From NCBI GenBank assembly GCA_003023485.1, contig PXSG01000091.1, positions 1,539-13,674 of the forward strand: a stretch of DNA of 12,136 bases, in the 5' to 3' direction. The stretch comes from Halobacteriales archaeon SW_10_68_16 (GTDB lineage: Archaea > Halobacteriota > Halobacteria > Halobacteriales > Haloarculaceae). Shown here piece by piece: positions 1 through 7,097 of the stretch; positions within the stretch are counted from its first letter, which is position 1; every line of letters starts with the position of its first letter. Under the pieces are notes generated by a model. That model worked only from the letters and a program-made list of their open reading frames with translations, had not been told where the DNA came from and did not search any database. A program made the translations under genes and the position numbers.

Positions 1-299
1 ACCTCATCCTCGACTGTGGCAGCGCGGACCACCCGATGAACACCATCGTCCGGGACGTCCGGCCCGAACTCGCCGCGGAGGCCGCCGACCACCTCGGCGT
101 CGACGATCTCGACGAGATATTCCCGCCCGAAGGGTACCAGCTGATGCACACCGAACTCTTCCCGGAGGGCATCGTCCACGTCGAGAACGCGAAGGTGCCC
201 CGCGACCTCCTGGGCGAACGGGTCCAGATCGGCACATTCCCCTGGCGGTTCCGCGGCGGCGAGTCCTCCGTCTGCCGCTGTGTGGCCTTCCAAGAGTAG
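1..299 (+). CDS. Cyclase family protein (kynurenine formamidase-like metal hydrolase), C-terminal part
   Basis: The gene is cut by the left edge; the reading frame is open from base 3 and ends at TAG 297-299, leaving about 98 residues. The family (putative cyclase, PF04199, which includes KynB and isatin hydrolase) hydrolyses amide or lactam bonds with a bound divalent metal. Seen here: a His (codon 147-149) and a Glu (codon 183-185) spaced 12 residues apart in the pattern H-x3-F-x3-I-x3-E-N, matching the His/Glu metal ligands of KynB. The tail GGESSVCRCVAF occupies the place of the family's usual G-x-GSPVRAVA ending. The CGSADHP stretch near the left edge fits the family's Asp-x-x-Ser-x-Asp region. 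The HxGTHxD motif would lie outside the window. The CoA-transferase starts 42 bases downstream, so this may belong to the same pathway. Substrate is not known; tryptophan-pathway kynurenine formamidase is only one of several possible activities. Confidence 0.75.
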   Translation, partial: LILDCGSADHPMNTIVRDVRPELAAEAADHLGVDDLDEIFPPEGYQLMHTELFPEGIVHVENAKVPRDLLGERVQIGTFPWRFRGGESSVCRCVAFQE

Positions 300-308
300 G
301 GCCACCGA

Positions 309-320
309 CAGCTATTTTCC
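309..320 (+). promoter_or_regulatory. Putative TATA element of the CoA-transferase gene
   Basis: An A/T-rich hexamer-like stretch (CTATTTT, 312-318) stands out in GC-rich sequence and is centred about 27 bases before ATG 342. That distance predicts a leaderless or nearly leaderless transcript, common in haloarchaea. It suggests the CoA-transferase can be transcribed separately from the upstream cyclase gene. Confidence 0.5.
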
Positions 321-341
321 GGTCCTCGCCGTCGCCAACCC

Positions 342-1544
342 ATGGACGAAAAGCGACTCTTCGAGGGCATCACCGTCCTCGACCTCTCGACGTTCGTCAC
401 CGGCGGGTTCTGCTCGCTGATGCTCGCAAACCAGGGTGCCGAGGTCATCAAGGTCGAGCGGCCGGGCGTCGGCGACGACATCCGCCACTCCGGACCGCCC
501 TTCGTCGACGGCGAATCCCCTTACTTCTGGACGGTCAACTACGACAAGCGCAGCGTCGAACTCGACCTCAAGTCCGACGCGGGCCTGGCCGCACTCTACG
601 ACCTGGTCGAAGCGGCGGACGTGTTCATCCAGAACTTCCGGCCGGGCACCGCCGAACGCCTCGGCGTCGGCTACGACGACCTGCGCGAGCACAACGACGA
701 CATCGTCTACTGTGACATCTCCGCCTTCGGCGCCTCGGGTCCCTGGAGCGAGCGGCCGGGCTATGACCTCCTCGTCCAGGGGATGAGCGGCGTCATGTCC
801 GTCACCGGCGAGGCGGACGGCCAGCCCGTCAAGGTTGGCCTGCCGCTGACCGACCTCATCACCGCGATGTGGGCCGCCTTCGGGATCACCGGTGCGCTCT
901 ACCGGCGGGCGCTGACCGGCGACGGCGAGTACGTCGAACTCGGCATGCTCGAAGCGACGCTGCCCTGGCTGACCAAGCAGGCCGGAAAGGTCTTCGCCGG
1001 CGAGGAGCCGTCCCGGATGGGGACGAAAGACCCCGTGCTGGCGCCCTACCAGACCTTCGAGACCGCGGACGGTCATCTCAACGTTGCCTGTCTGAACGAC
1101 CGTCTGTGGACGACGTTCTGTGGCGCCATCGACCGGCCGGACCTCCCCGAGGACGAGCGCTTCACGACCAACGCCGACCGGGTCGAACATCTGGACGACC
1201 TCGAAGGCGAAATCGAGGACGCACTCGCCGAGCGACCGACCGACGAGTGGATGAACGTCTTCGTCGAGGCGGGCGTGCCCGCCGGCCCGGTCCAGGACGT
1301 CGAGTCGGCGCTGTACAACGAACAGACCGGGGCCCGCGGGACGATGCGGACCGTCTCGGAGGGGGACCGCGATGTCCCGGCCATCGAACACCCGCTGAAC
1401 TTCGCGGGCCTGGAGTCGGGGTTCCGGACGCCCCCGCCCGGCCTCGGCGAGGACACGCTCGACGTGTTCCGCGAGCTGGGATACCCCGAGGAGCGTCTCG
1501 AGGAGCTGCGCGAGGCGGGTGCGTTCGGCGACGAGACCGACTGA
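342..1544 (+). CDS. CaiB/BaiF (class III) CoA-transferase
   Basis: This 400-residue protein belongs to the formyl-CoA:oxalate / L-carnitine CoA-transferase family, which moves CoA between carboxylic acids through an aspartyl-CoA anhydride. Length is typical (about 400). Visible family signatures: GAEVIKVERPGVGDD near residues 32-46, FRPGTAERLG near 99-108, the RPGYDLLVQGMSG segment near 138-150, and the candidate nucleophile Asp171 in VGLPLTDL, aligning with Asp169 of formyl-CoA transferase. The C-terminal part has AGVPAGPVQDV, typical of the second domain. The start at ATG 342 is supported by the TATA element at 309-320. It lies 55 bases upstream of the molybdenum hydroxylase genes and 42 bases after the cyclase-like gene, all on one strand, so it probably activates or recycles an acid in the same catabolic route. 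Donor and acceptor acids cannot be deduced. Confidence 0.9.
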   Translation: MDEKRLFEGITVLDLSTFVTGGFCSLMLANQGAEVIKVERPGVGDDIRHSGPPFVDGESPYFWTVNYDKRSVELDLKSDAGLAALYDLVEAADVFIQNFRPGTAERLGVGYDDLREHNDDIVYCDISAFGASGPWSERPGYDLLVQGMSGVMSVTGEADGQPVKVGLPLTDLITAMWAAFGITGALYRRALTGDGEYVELGMLEATLPWLTKQAGKVFAGEEPSRMGTKDPVLAPYQTFETADGHLNVACLNDRLWTTFCGAIDRPDLPEDERFTTNADRVEHLDDLEGEIEDALAERPTDEWMNVFVEAGVPAGPVQDVESALYNEQTGARGTMRTVSEGDRDVPAIEHPLNFAGLESGFRTPPPGLGEDTLDVFRELGYPEERLEELREAGAFGDETD

Positions 1545-1568
1545 CACCGCCGGCACAGACCGGAGTAA

Positions 1569-1578
1569 CACTTATTCG
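1569..1578 (+). promoter_or_regulatory. Putative TATA element of the molybdenum hydroxylase operon
   Basis: The A/T-rich stretch ACTTATTC is centred about 27 bases before ATG 1600, in the 55-base gap after the CoA-transferase. It matches haloarchaeal TATA position for a leaderless mRNA. It also decides the start of the FAD subunit: longer in-frame starts (for example ATG 1519) would lie upstream of this element and overlap the CoA-transferase. Confidence 0.55.
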
Positions 1579-1599
1579 ACCGCCTGCCACAGTGGTACC

Positions 1600-2487
1600 A
1601 TGAAGCCGGCGCCCTTCGAGTACCATCGCCCGTCGTCGCTGGCGGACGCCCTCGAGTTGCTCGCGGACCTCCCCGACGCCGAACCCCTGGCGGGCAACCA
1701 GTCCCTCTCGATACTCATGTCCAACCGCCTGGCAAGCCCGGACCACCTCGTCGACATCAACGACCTCGAAGAACTCTCCTACGTGGAGGCAGACGACGAG
1801 TCGGTCGAGGTCGGCGCCCTCGTCAGACACCGCGAAATCGAACGCTCGGGGACGCTCGCCGATACCGTACCGATGTTCCCGGAGGCGGCAGGCAAGATCG
1901 CCGGGCCGGTCGTGCGCAACCGCGGGACCGTTGGCGGCAGCCTCGGCGAGGGCGACCCCGCCGGGAACTACCCCTGCGTCGTCGCGGCGCTGGGCGCCGA
2001 CCTCGAACTCGCCTCGGCCGAGGGGACCCGCACTGTGTCTGCCGAGGACTTCTTCCTCGCCACGATGTTCACCGACCGCGAGGAGGGCGAACTCATCACC
2101 GGCCTCACGGTTCCACGCGACCCGTTCCCGCCAGCCAGGGCCGGCCAGGCGTTCCTCGCACACAAGGAGGCTGCACAGACGTGGCCGACGCTCAGCGCCG
2201 CTGGTGCGGTCCGGGTTGAGGACCCCGACGCCGCGGACCCGGTCGTCGAGGCGGCCCGCGTCGCGCTCGCCAACGCCGCAGAGACGCCGCTGCGCGTCCC
2301 CGAGGCAGAAGACGAACTGGCCGGGGAACCCCTGACCGAGGCGGGACTCGACGCGGCCGGCGAGACGGCCTACGAGGCGGTCGACCCCGAGGGGGAACTG
2401 CACGCCGACGAGACCTACAAGCGGGAACTGGCCCGCGAGTACACCAAGCGCGCATTCGAGCGGGCACACGGGCGGGCAGTCCCATGA
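1600..2487 (+). CDS. Molybdenum hydroxylase, FAD-binding (medium) subunit
   Basis: A 295-residue protein of the CoxM / xanthine dehydrogenase FAD-subunit family. It would take electrons from the [2Fe-2S] subunit and pass them on from FAD. Visible: the N-terminal FEYHRPSSLADALELL opening, an AGNQSL FAD loop at residues 31-36 followed by M-x2-RL-x-P-x2-LVDI (40-53), and the second FAD loop GTVGGSLGEGDP at 109-120. Length is typical (about 280-300). The first loop usually reads AGG-x-SL and the second usually GG-x-L-AHADP, so this copy diverges at conserved positions (Asn33 and Gly116-Glu117). The start at ATG 1600 is chosen because the homologous region begins there and a TATA element sits 27 bases before it. 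Its stop overlaps the next gene's start (ATGA), indicating a coupled operon. Confidence 0.9.
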   Translation: MKPAPFEYHRPSSLADALELLADLPDAEPLAGNQSLSILMSNRLASPDHLVDINDLEELSYVEADDESVEVGALVRHREIERSGTLADTVPMFPEAAGKIAGPVVRNRGTVGGSLGEGDPAGNYPCVVAALGADLELASAEGTRTVSAEDFFLATMFTDREEGELITGLTVPRDPFPPARAGQAFLAHKEAAQTWPTLSAAGAVRVEDPDAADPVVEAARVALANAAETPLRVPEAEDELAGEPLTEAGLDAAGETAYEAVDPEGELHADETYKRELAREYTKRAFERAHGRAVP

Positions 2488-2987
2488 GCGTCGACACCGA
2501 CCTCCTCGACCGGCCAACCCGGGAGATTACCGTGACGGTGAACGGCGAGGAGGTGACCGCGGATGTCGAACCCCGGCTGAAGCTCTCGGATTTCCTCCGT
2601 TCGCACCTGGAGTTGCGGACGGTCCGCGTGGGCTGTGAACAGGGCGTCTGTGGCGCCTGTACGGTCGAATTCGACGGGACCGTCGCCAAGAGTTGCATGC
2701 TCTATGCGGTCCAGGCCGACGGCCGCGAGGTCACGACCGTCGAGGCGATGAGCGAGGACGGCGACCTCCATCCCATCCAGGAGGCCTTCCACGAGGAACA
2801 CGCCCTGCAGTGTGGGTTCTGTACGAGCGGGTTTCTGATGGCCACCCGGGAGTTGCTCGACGAGGAGCCCGACCCCTCGCGGGCGGACATCGAGGCGGCA
2901 CTCGCGGACAACATCTGCCGGTGTACGGGCTACGGGAACATCTACGACGCCGTGGAGACGGCCGCCGACAAACTGGAGGAGGAGTGA
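2484..2987 (+). CDS. Molybdenum hydroxylase, [2Fe-2S] (small) subunit
   Basis: A 167-residue protein with the two-cluster architecture of CoxS / xanthine dehydrogenase iron-sulfur subunits. The N-terminal plant-ferredoxin-type domain carries Cys51, Cys56, Cys59 (GCEQGVCGACT) and Cys71. The C-terminal [2Fe-2S]-binding helical domain carries Cys110, Cys113 (QCGFCTSG) and Cys145, Cys147 (NICRCTGY). All eight ligands are present, so the protein should be able to carry electrons from the molybdenum centre to FAD. The usual CGFCTPG reads CGFCTSG here, a small change. It starts inside the stop codon of the FAD subunit (ATGA) and its own stop shares a base with the start of the molybdopterin subunit (TGATG). 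The about 10 residues before the ferredoxin domain are ordinary for haloarchaeal homologues. Confidence 0.95.
   Translation: MSVDTDLLDRPTREITVTVNGEEVTADVEPRLKLSDFLRSHLELRTVRVGCEQGVCGACTVEFDGTVAKSCMLYAVQADGREVTTVEAMSEDGDLHPIQEAFHEEHALQCGFCTSGFLMATRELLDEEPDPSRADIEAALADNICRCTGYGNIYDAVETAADKLEEE
2975..2984 (+). promoter_or_regulatory. Strong ribosome binding site for the molybdopterin subunit
   Basis: The purine run GGAGGAGGAG ends two bases before ATG 2987, within the last codons of the iron-sulfur subunit. It supports ATG 2987 as the start, rather than upstream in-frame ATGs such as 2693 that lie deep inside the previous gene. Confidence 0.6.
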
Positions 2988-5452
2988 TGTCCGAGACCGA
3001 CGCGCGGGCGAGGGCGGACGCCGAGGACGCCACCGGCGAAGACGAGCAGACGTTCACTGGCCAGGGGCTGAACCGCGTCGAGGACCACCGCATCCTCACC
3101 GGGCGGGCCGAGTATATCCACGACGTTACGCCCGCGGGGTGTCTGGAGATGGGGCTGGTCCGGAGCACTCGCGCCCACGCCGAGATCCGGGAAGTCGACA
3201 CGAGCCGTGCCGAGGCCCACCCCGAGTGTGTCCTCGTGATGACCGGGAAAGACATCGCCGCCGAGTACAACCCCATGCCCTGTGGCCTCACGGAGATGTC
3301 CGAGTGGTCACTCGCCAGGGAGAAGGTCCACTTCGCGGGCGAACCGGTCGCGCTCGTCGTCGCCGAGAACCGGTACGTCGTCGAGGATATCGCCGAACTG
3401 GTCGACGTCCGCTACGATCCGCTGGACCCGGTCGTCGACCCGGTCGAGGCGCGCGAGGACGAGACCGTCGTCCACGAGGACGTCGGCACGAACGTCCCCG
3501 ACAGCGAGGACCTCTCCTTCGGGGACCCCGAGGCTGCCTTCGCCGAGGCCGACACCGTGATCGAGCGCGAGTACTCGTGGGGCCGCATCTCGGGTGTGCC
3601 ACTGGAGACCGGCGGCGCCGTCGCCGAGTACGACCCCGACTCCGACACCTTCCACATCGACACGAACATCCAGCTCCACACGCTCGTCGACGACACCGTC
3701 TACGAGACGCTTGGTTACGCCCCCGAGGACGTCCGCCTCGAAGTACCGCCGGACGTCGGCGGGAGCTTCGGGACGAAGATCGCGCTCCACCGGTACTGCT
3801 GTCTGACCGCGATGGCCAGCCAGCAACTGGGCGGGACGCCCGTCAAGTACGTCGAGGACCGCACGGAGAACCTCCAGGGCGGGGACATGCACTCCTCGGA
3901 CCGCGAGTACGAGGTCCGGGTCGCGGTCGACGACGACGGCACCATCCGGGGACTGGACTTCGAGTTCGTCGACGACTTCGGCGCCTTCCCCCGCTATCCC
4001 ATCAACCAGACGCTCAAACCCCTCGCGGTGCTCACGAACGCCTACGACGTCGAGCACGTCCGGTACAGCTACGACCTCGTGCTCACCAACAAGACCTCAC
4101 AGACCGCCTACCGCGGATTCGGCGTGGACCCCCATCTGTACGCCCTGGAGATGGCCGTCGACGAGACGGCCCGCGAACTCGGGGTCGACCCCTACGACCT
4201 CCGGCAGATCAACCTCATCCCGCCCGAGGCGATGCCCTACAAACTCCCCTCGAAGAACATCTACGACTCCGGCGACTACCCGGCCGCACTCGAACGCATC
4301 AGGGAGACCGTCGAGCGCGAGGAGACGGGCGAGGGTGGCTTGCTCGACCCCGAGGTCCTCGAGGCTCGGCGCGAGGAGGGCAAGTACCGCGGCGTCGCCT
4401 ACACGCTGAACATCGAACCGGGCGCCAGCGGGGCCGACTGGACCAACAGGCAACGCTCCGACCGCGAGGAACTGCCCGACCGCGACCGCGAGGACGTCGC
4501 CGAACTGCCCGAGCACCTCCGTGCCGAAATCCGCGAGGACGGCACGGTCCGGGCGTTCCTGGCGACCGATTCGTCGGGGCAGGGCCACCAGACGCTCGTC
4601 TCCCAGTTGCTCGCCGACGAACTCGACGTCCTGCCCAGCGACATCGAGGTGGACTACCTCGACAGCGTCGACGCCCCCACGGAGTACGGCAGCGCCGCCT
4701 CACGGATGGCCGTGATGCTCTCCGGCGCCGCTGCGGGACTGGGCGAGCGGCTCGCCGACAACCTCGAACGGATCGCGGCCGACCACTGGGACGTCGACGT
4801 GGCCGACGTCGAGTACCGCGACGGTGCCGTGGCGCGACAGGACGGGACGGAGCCGCTCTCGCTTGCGGACCTGGCGACGCTCGACGCCGATGGTGAGGGG
4901 TCACTGACTCGCGCCTCCTACGACTACCAGCACCCCGCGACCGAGATCGAGGACTTCGACGAGGCGCTCGCGCGGAAACTCCCGGTGTACCCGACCGCAG
5001 CCTTCGCAGCGAACGCCCCCATCGTCGAAGTCGACGTCGCGACCGGGGAGGTCGACCTGCTGAAGTTCTACTCGCTGCGCGATTGTGGGACCCAGCTCAA
5101 CCCAGTCATCGTCGAGGGGCAGTCCCACGGCGGGCTGGCCCAGGGCATCGGCGCCGCCCTGCTGGAGGAGTTCGGCTACGACGAGGCCGGCCAGCCCCAG
5201 TCCGTGACGCTGTTCGACTACCTGCTGCCCTCGATCAAGAACGTCCCGGAGATGGTCATCGAACACTCCGAGACGCCGTCGCCGTTCACGGTCACGGGCG
5301 CCAAGGGGACCGGCGAGGGCGGGATGATCGACGGCCCGGCGGCCATCGCGGCCTCGATCAACCGTGCGCTCGAACCCTTTGATGTGGTCGTTGACGAGAT
5401 TCCCGCGACGGCCAACCGCCTTCGCGAGCACTTGCGGGACGGCGACGAGTAG
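2987..5452 (+). CDS. Molybdenum hydroxylase, molybdopterin-binding (large) subunit, xanthine dehydrogenase family
   Basis: An 821-residue catalytic subunit of the xanthine dehydrogenase / aldehyde oxidase / CoxL superfamily, which hydroxylates carbon centres using water and a molybdenum cofactor. Domain order: a/b hammerhead domain (opening with a GRAEYIHDV segment, residues about 39-47), then molybdopterin-binding halves. Visible active-site elements: VGGSFGTK at 257-264, AYRGFG at 374-379 with Arg376, the SGQGH loop around Gly531-Gln532-Gly533, and GTGEGG with Glu777, the position of the catalytic base. The active-site loop is AYRGFG, not the AYxCSFR of true (form I) CO dehydrogenase, so CoxL is not proposed. 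A charged, Arg/Asp/Glu-rich stretch at about 480-513 appears longer than the usual linker there. It ends the operon, and the O-methyltransferase converges on it 20 bases away. No cofactor-insertion chaperone gene is in the window. Substrate unknown. Confidence 0.92.
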   Translation: MSETDARARADAEDATGEDEQTFTGQGLNRVEDHRILTGRAEYIHDVTPAGCLEMGLVRSTRAHAEIREVDTSRAEAHPECVLVMTGKDIAAEYNPMPCGLTEMSEWSLAREKVHFAGEPVALVVAENRYVVEDIAELVDVRYDPLDPVVDPVEAREDETVVHEDVGTNVPDSEDLSFGDPEAAFAEADTVIEREYSWGRISGVPLETGGAVAEYDPDSDTFHIDTNIQLHTLVDDTVYETLGYAPEDVRLEVPPDVGGSFGTKIALHRYCCLTAMASQQLGGTPVKYVEDRTENLQGGDMHSSDREYEVRVAVDDDGTIRGLDFEFVDDFGAFPRYPINQTLKPLAVLTNAYDVEHVRYSYDLVLTNKTSQTAYRGFGVDPHLYALEMAVDETARELGVDPYDLRQINLIPPEAMPYKLPSKNIYDSGDYPAALERIRETVEREETGEGGLLDPEVLEARREEGKYRGVAYTLNIEPGASGADWTNRQRSDREELPDRDREDVAELPEHLRAEIREDGTVRAFLATDSSGQGHQTLVSQLLADELDVLPSDIEVDYLDSVDAPTEYGSAASRMAVMLSGAAAGLGERLADNLERIAADHWDVDVADVEYRDGAVARQDGTEPLSLADLATLDADGEGSLTRASYDYQHPATEIEDFDEALARKLPVYPTAAFAANAPIVEVDVATGEVDLLKFYSLRDCGTQLNPVIVEGQSHGGLAQGIGAALLEEFGYDEAGQPQSVTLFDYLLPSIKNVPEMVIEHSETPSPFTVTGAKGTGEGGMIDGPAAIAASINRALEPFDVVVDEIPATANRLREHLRDGDE

Positions 5453-5472
5453 AGTAGTCCCCGACGGACCGC

Positions 5473-6198
5473 CTATCGTCTCCGTGTCGAGACCGTGACG
5501 CCGTCACCCAGTGGGAGCAACGTCGTCTCGAAGTCGGGGTGGGCGTCGACCCGGTCGAGGTACTCCAGCACCCCCCTCGTGCTGCGCCGTCCCAGGTCGT
5601 CCAGGTCGGCGTCGGCCACGTCGTGGTCCTCGTCCTCGATGGCCCGCAACAGTACCTCGAAGGAGACGGTATCGTCGGGTGTCTGTCGCCCGGCCGACAT
5701 GGTGTTGTCCGCGACGACGACGCCGCCAGGCGTGATCGATTCGTGGATCGTCTCGAAGGCATCGGCGTACTGGTACTTCTCGACGTCGAGCAGCGCGACG
5801 TCGAAGGGCCCGTCGTACTCCCGGGCGATTTCGACGGCGTCACCAACCTCGAACGTGGCGCGGTCGGCAGCGTTCATGCGTTCGAGATACGACCGGGCGC
5901 GGTCGAGGTTGTCGGCGTCCAGTTCCGTAAGGACGATTTCGCCGTCCGGGGGCAGCGCCCGCGCGAACCAGCAGGCCGAGTAGCCATAGCCCGAGCCGAA
6001 CTCGAAGACCCGCTCGGCGTCGACCATGCGGGCGAGCTGGGGGAGCCAGCCCCCGACTTCGGCGCCGACGATGGGGAACCCCTCGCGTTCGGCGTAGGCT
6101 TCCATCTCGGCGAGCACCTCGTTCGGTTCGGGACCGACAAAGCGGGCGAACCGGCTGATCCCCTCCGGGATGTGCTCGCCCAGGAACAGTTCGGACAT
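5473..6198 (-). CDS. Class I SAM-dependent O-methyltransferase (catechol/caffeoyl-CoA OMT-like)
   Basis: A 241-residue protein from ATG 6198. It has the SAM-binding loop EFGSGYGYS starting at Glu66, an acidic residue at the end of strand 2 (TELD, Glu92), and the metal-dependent OMT signature: Asp138 in LLDVEKYQY plus Asp164-Asn165 in VADNT. These match the Asp/Asp/Asn Mg2+ ligands of the PF01596 family, so a divalent-metal O-methyltransferase acting on a vicinal diol or related small molecule is likely. A GTG three codons upstream (6207) could add three residues. ATG 6198 is preferred because the TATA element is centred about 31 bases before it and only 22 before the GTG. It is convergent with the molybdenum hydroxylase operon and not obviously related to it. 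Natural substrate unknown. Confidence 0.88.
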   Translation of the reverse strand: MSELFLGEHIPEGISRFARFVGPEPNEVLAEMEAYAEREGFPIVGAEVGGWLPQLARMVDAERVFEFGSGYGYSACWFARALPPDGEIVLTELDADNLDRARSYLERMNAADRATFEVGDAVEIAREYDGPFDVALLDVEKYQYADAFETIHESITPGGVVVADNTMSAGRQTPDDTVSFEVLLRAIEDEDHDVADADLDDLGRRSTRGVLEYLDRVDAHPDFETTLLPLGDGVTVSTRRR

Positions 6199-6224
6199 GT
6201 GTCCCACAAGCTTTCTCCGGGTGG

Positions 6225-6233
6225 TACATAAGG
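6225..6233 (-). promoter_or_regulatory. Putative TATA element of the O-methyltransferase gene
   Basis: Read on the minus strand the sequence is CCTTATGTA, the only A/T-rich element in the 70-base gap between this gene and the next. It lies about 31 bases before ATG 6198, giving a very short leader. Confidence 0.5.
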
Positions 6234-6268
6234 CTCACTCCAGGTCTGGTGGGGATTCGGTCGGACCG

Positions 6269-6856
6269 TTACCCGTCGCCGTAGACGCGGTCCAGTTCCG
6301 ACTCCAGAGACTCCCGAAAGCGCTCCTCGGCGGTTTCGAGAATGTCGATGACGAGGTCGCCAATGCGTTTCGAGGAGAACACCCCGTCGCGGTACTGCTC
6401 GAACGTTTCGGCCTGCGAGAAGTGCCGATCCAGGATTGTCTCGGCCTCCGCCCGTGTGTAGGTCTCCGCCAGAGCCGTCCAGAAGTCGTCGGTGTCAGCA
6501 GCGACCAGCGGTTCGAGATCGCTCGCCGCCTCGTCGAAGTGATCGAGGAGGTGCCGTTCGAGTTCGGATTCCGCGTCGCCGTCGTAGCGGACCCATACCG
6601 GGTTCGTCTCCAGGAACTCACGCTCGTAGACGGACAGGTCCCCATCGCTACGGACCCGGGCGGCAGTGTACTCGACGAGCACGCGGCCCTGTTCGCGCAT
6701 CTGTGCTTCGATCCGCTCGGTCACGACGCCCGCACTCCGCCTGACCGCCCGCCCCGCGAGACCGCCGCCCGCCTTCTCCTCGACGACGTCCAGTATTTCG
6801 TCGCTCATCCGGTCGAGGAACTGCCGGTATGTCTCCAGAACGGCGCGTTTGGTCAT
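6269..6856 (-). CDS. Hypothetical protein, acidic and helical (195 aa)
   Basis: I do not recognise the family. From ATG 6856 the protein has 195 residues, is rich in Glu, Asp, Ala, Arg and Leu with few glycines after residue 45, and reads as mostly amphipathic helix. There is no transmembrane segment, signal peptide, cysteine or metal motif. A glycine-containing EKAGGGLAGRAVRR segment (residues 27-40) is the only low-helix stretch near the N-terminus. It could be an adaptor-like or regulatory protein, but nothing proves this. The start is chosen because the acidic composition typical of haloarchaea begins at this Met; the longer in-frame extension to 7039 is Ser/Arg-rich and overlaps the opposite-strand 48-residue gene. 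No clear TATA element is visible upstream. It is divergently oriented from the 48-residue protein, 85 bases apart. Confidence 0.72.
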   Translation of the reverse strand: MTKRAVLETYRQFLDRMSDEILDVVEEKAGGGLAGRAVRRSAGVVTERIEAQMREQGRVLVEYTAARVRSDGDLSVYEREFLETNPVWVRYDGDAESELERHLLDHFDEAASDLEPLVAADTDDFWTALAETYTRAEAETILDRHFSQAETFEQYRDGVFSSKRIGDLVIDILETAEERFRESLESELDRVYGDG

Positions 6857-6941
6857 CCGTACATTCCTTCGGCGCGGCGGACTTGGCTCTGTCGCCCTCC
6901 CGCCGAACAAGACCTTTGTCGGGCACGCCCGAACCGGGTGT

Positions 6942-7088
6942 ATGCGCGACGAGGACGAGATCCGCGAGCAGTACGAGTTCCTCAAAGAACAGCTGGAGGA
7001 CGAAGATATGACCCACGAGAGCGTCCGGCAGATGTTCACCTACTACAAGCGCGCGCTCGGGTGGGTCCTCGAAGAGGAGTACATCTGA
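6942..7088 (+). CDS. Small acidic hypothetical protein (48 aa)
   Basis: From ATG 6942 the product has 48 residues, highly acidic (many Glu/Asp), probably helical, with a central MTHESVRQMFTYYKRALGW segment and no cysteines. Codon use (GAC/GAG/CTC preference) is the same as in neighbouring genes, which supports it being real. It is followed nine bases later by the DUF309 gene, whose Shine-Dalgarno sequence overlaps this gene's stop codon, so the two are probably cotranscribed and coupled. A weak T-rich stretch (ACCTTTG, about 6911-6917) lies about 27 bases upstream and could be its TATA element. The function is unknown; a partner or regulator of the DUF309 protein is conceivable from position only. 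Confidence 0.72.
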   Translation: MRDEDEIREQYEFLKEQLEDEDMTHESVRQMFTYYKRALGWVLEEEYI

Positions 7089-7090
7089 GG
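7087..7090 (+). promoter_or_regulatory. Shine-Dalgarno sequence of the DUF309 gene, overlapping the upstream stop
   Basis: The sequence GAGG sits inside and just after the TGA (7086-7088) of the 48-residue gene, seven bases before ATG 7098. This supports ATG 7098 as the start and suggests coupled translation of the pair. Confidence 0.45.
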
Positions 7091-7097
7091 ACTCCGT

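Noticed and set aside
1..299. Arginine deiminase / dimethylargininase-like C-terminus
   Set aside because: The Cys-containing C-terminal segment suggested it at first, but the His-to-Glu spacing of 12 and the ending pattern fit the cyclase family better.
312..1571. Long minus-strand open frame opposite the CoA-transferase
   Set aside because: It mirrors the coding gene on the other strand, a usual by-product of GC-rich haloarchaeal codon use, and no family features are seen in its translation.
1519..1599. Earlier start (ATG 1519) for the FAD subunit
   Set aside because: It would overlap the CoA-transferase and lie upstream of the TATA element; homology begins at the MKPAPFEY start.
2693..2986. 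N-terminal extension of the molybdopterin subunit
   Set aside because: The extension lies wholly inside the iron-sulfur subunit gene and is Arg/Gly-rich; a strong Shine-Dalgarno sequence directly precedes ATG 2987.
3139..4896. 585-codon plus-strand frame inside the molybdopterin subunit gene
   Set aside because: Arg/Pro/Gly-rich translation typical of an out-of-frame reading; the overlapping frame contains all molybdenum hydroxylase motifs.
1600..5452. coxM, coxS and coxL gene names
   Set aside because: Gene order fits, but the large subunit lacks the AYxCSFR loop of CO dehydrogenase, so the names would imply an unsupported substrate.
5453..5472. Possible terminator between the convergent molybdenum hydroxylase and O-methyltransferase genes
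   Set aside because: Only 20 bases, no T-run on either strand and no stem.
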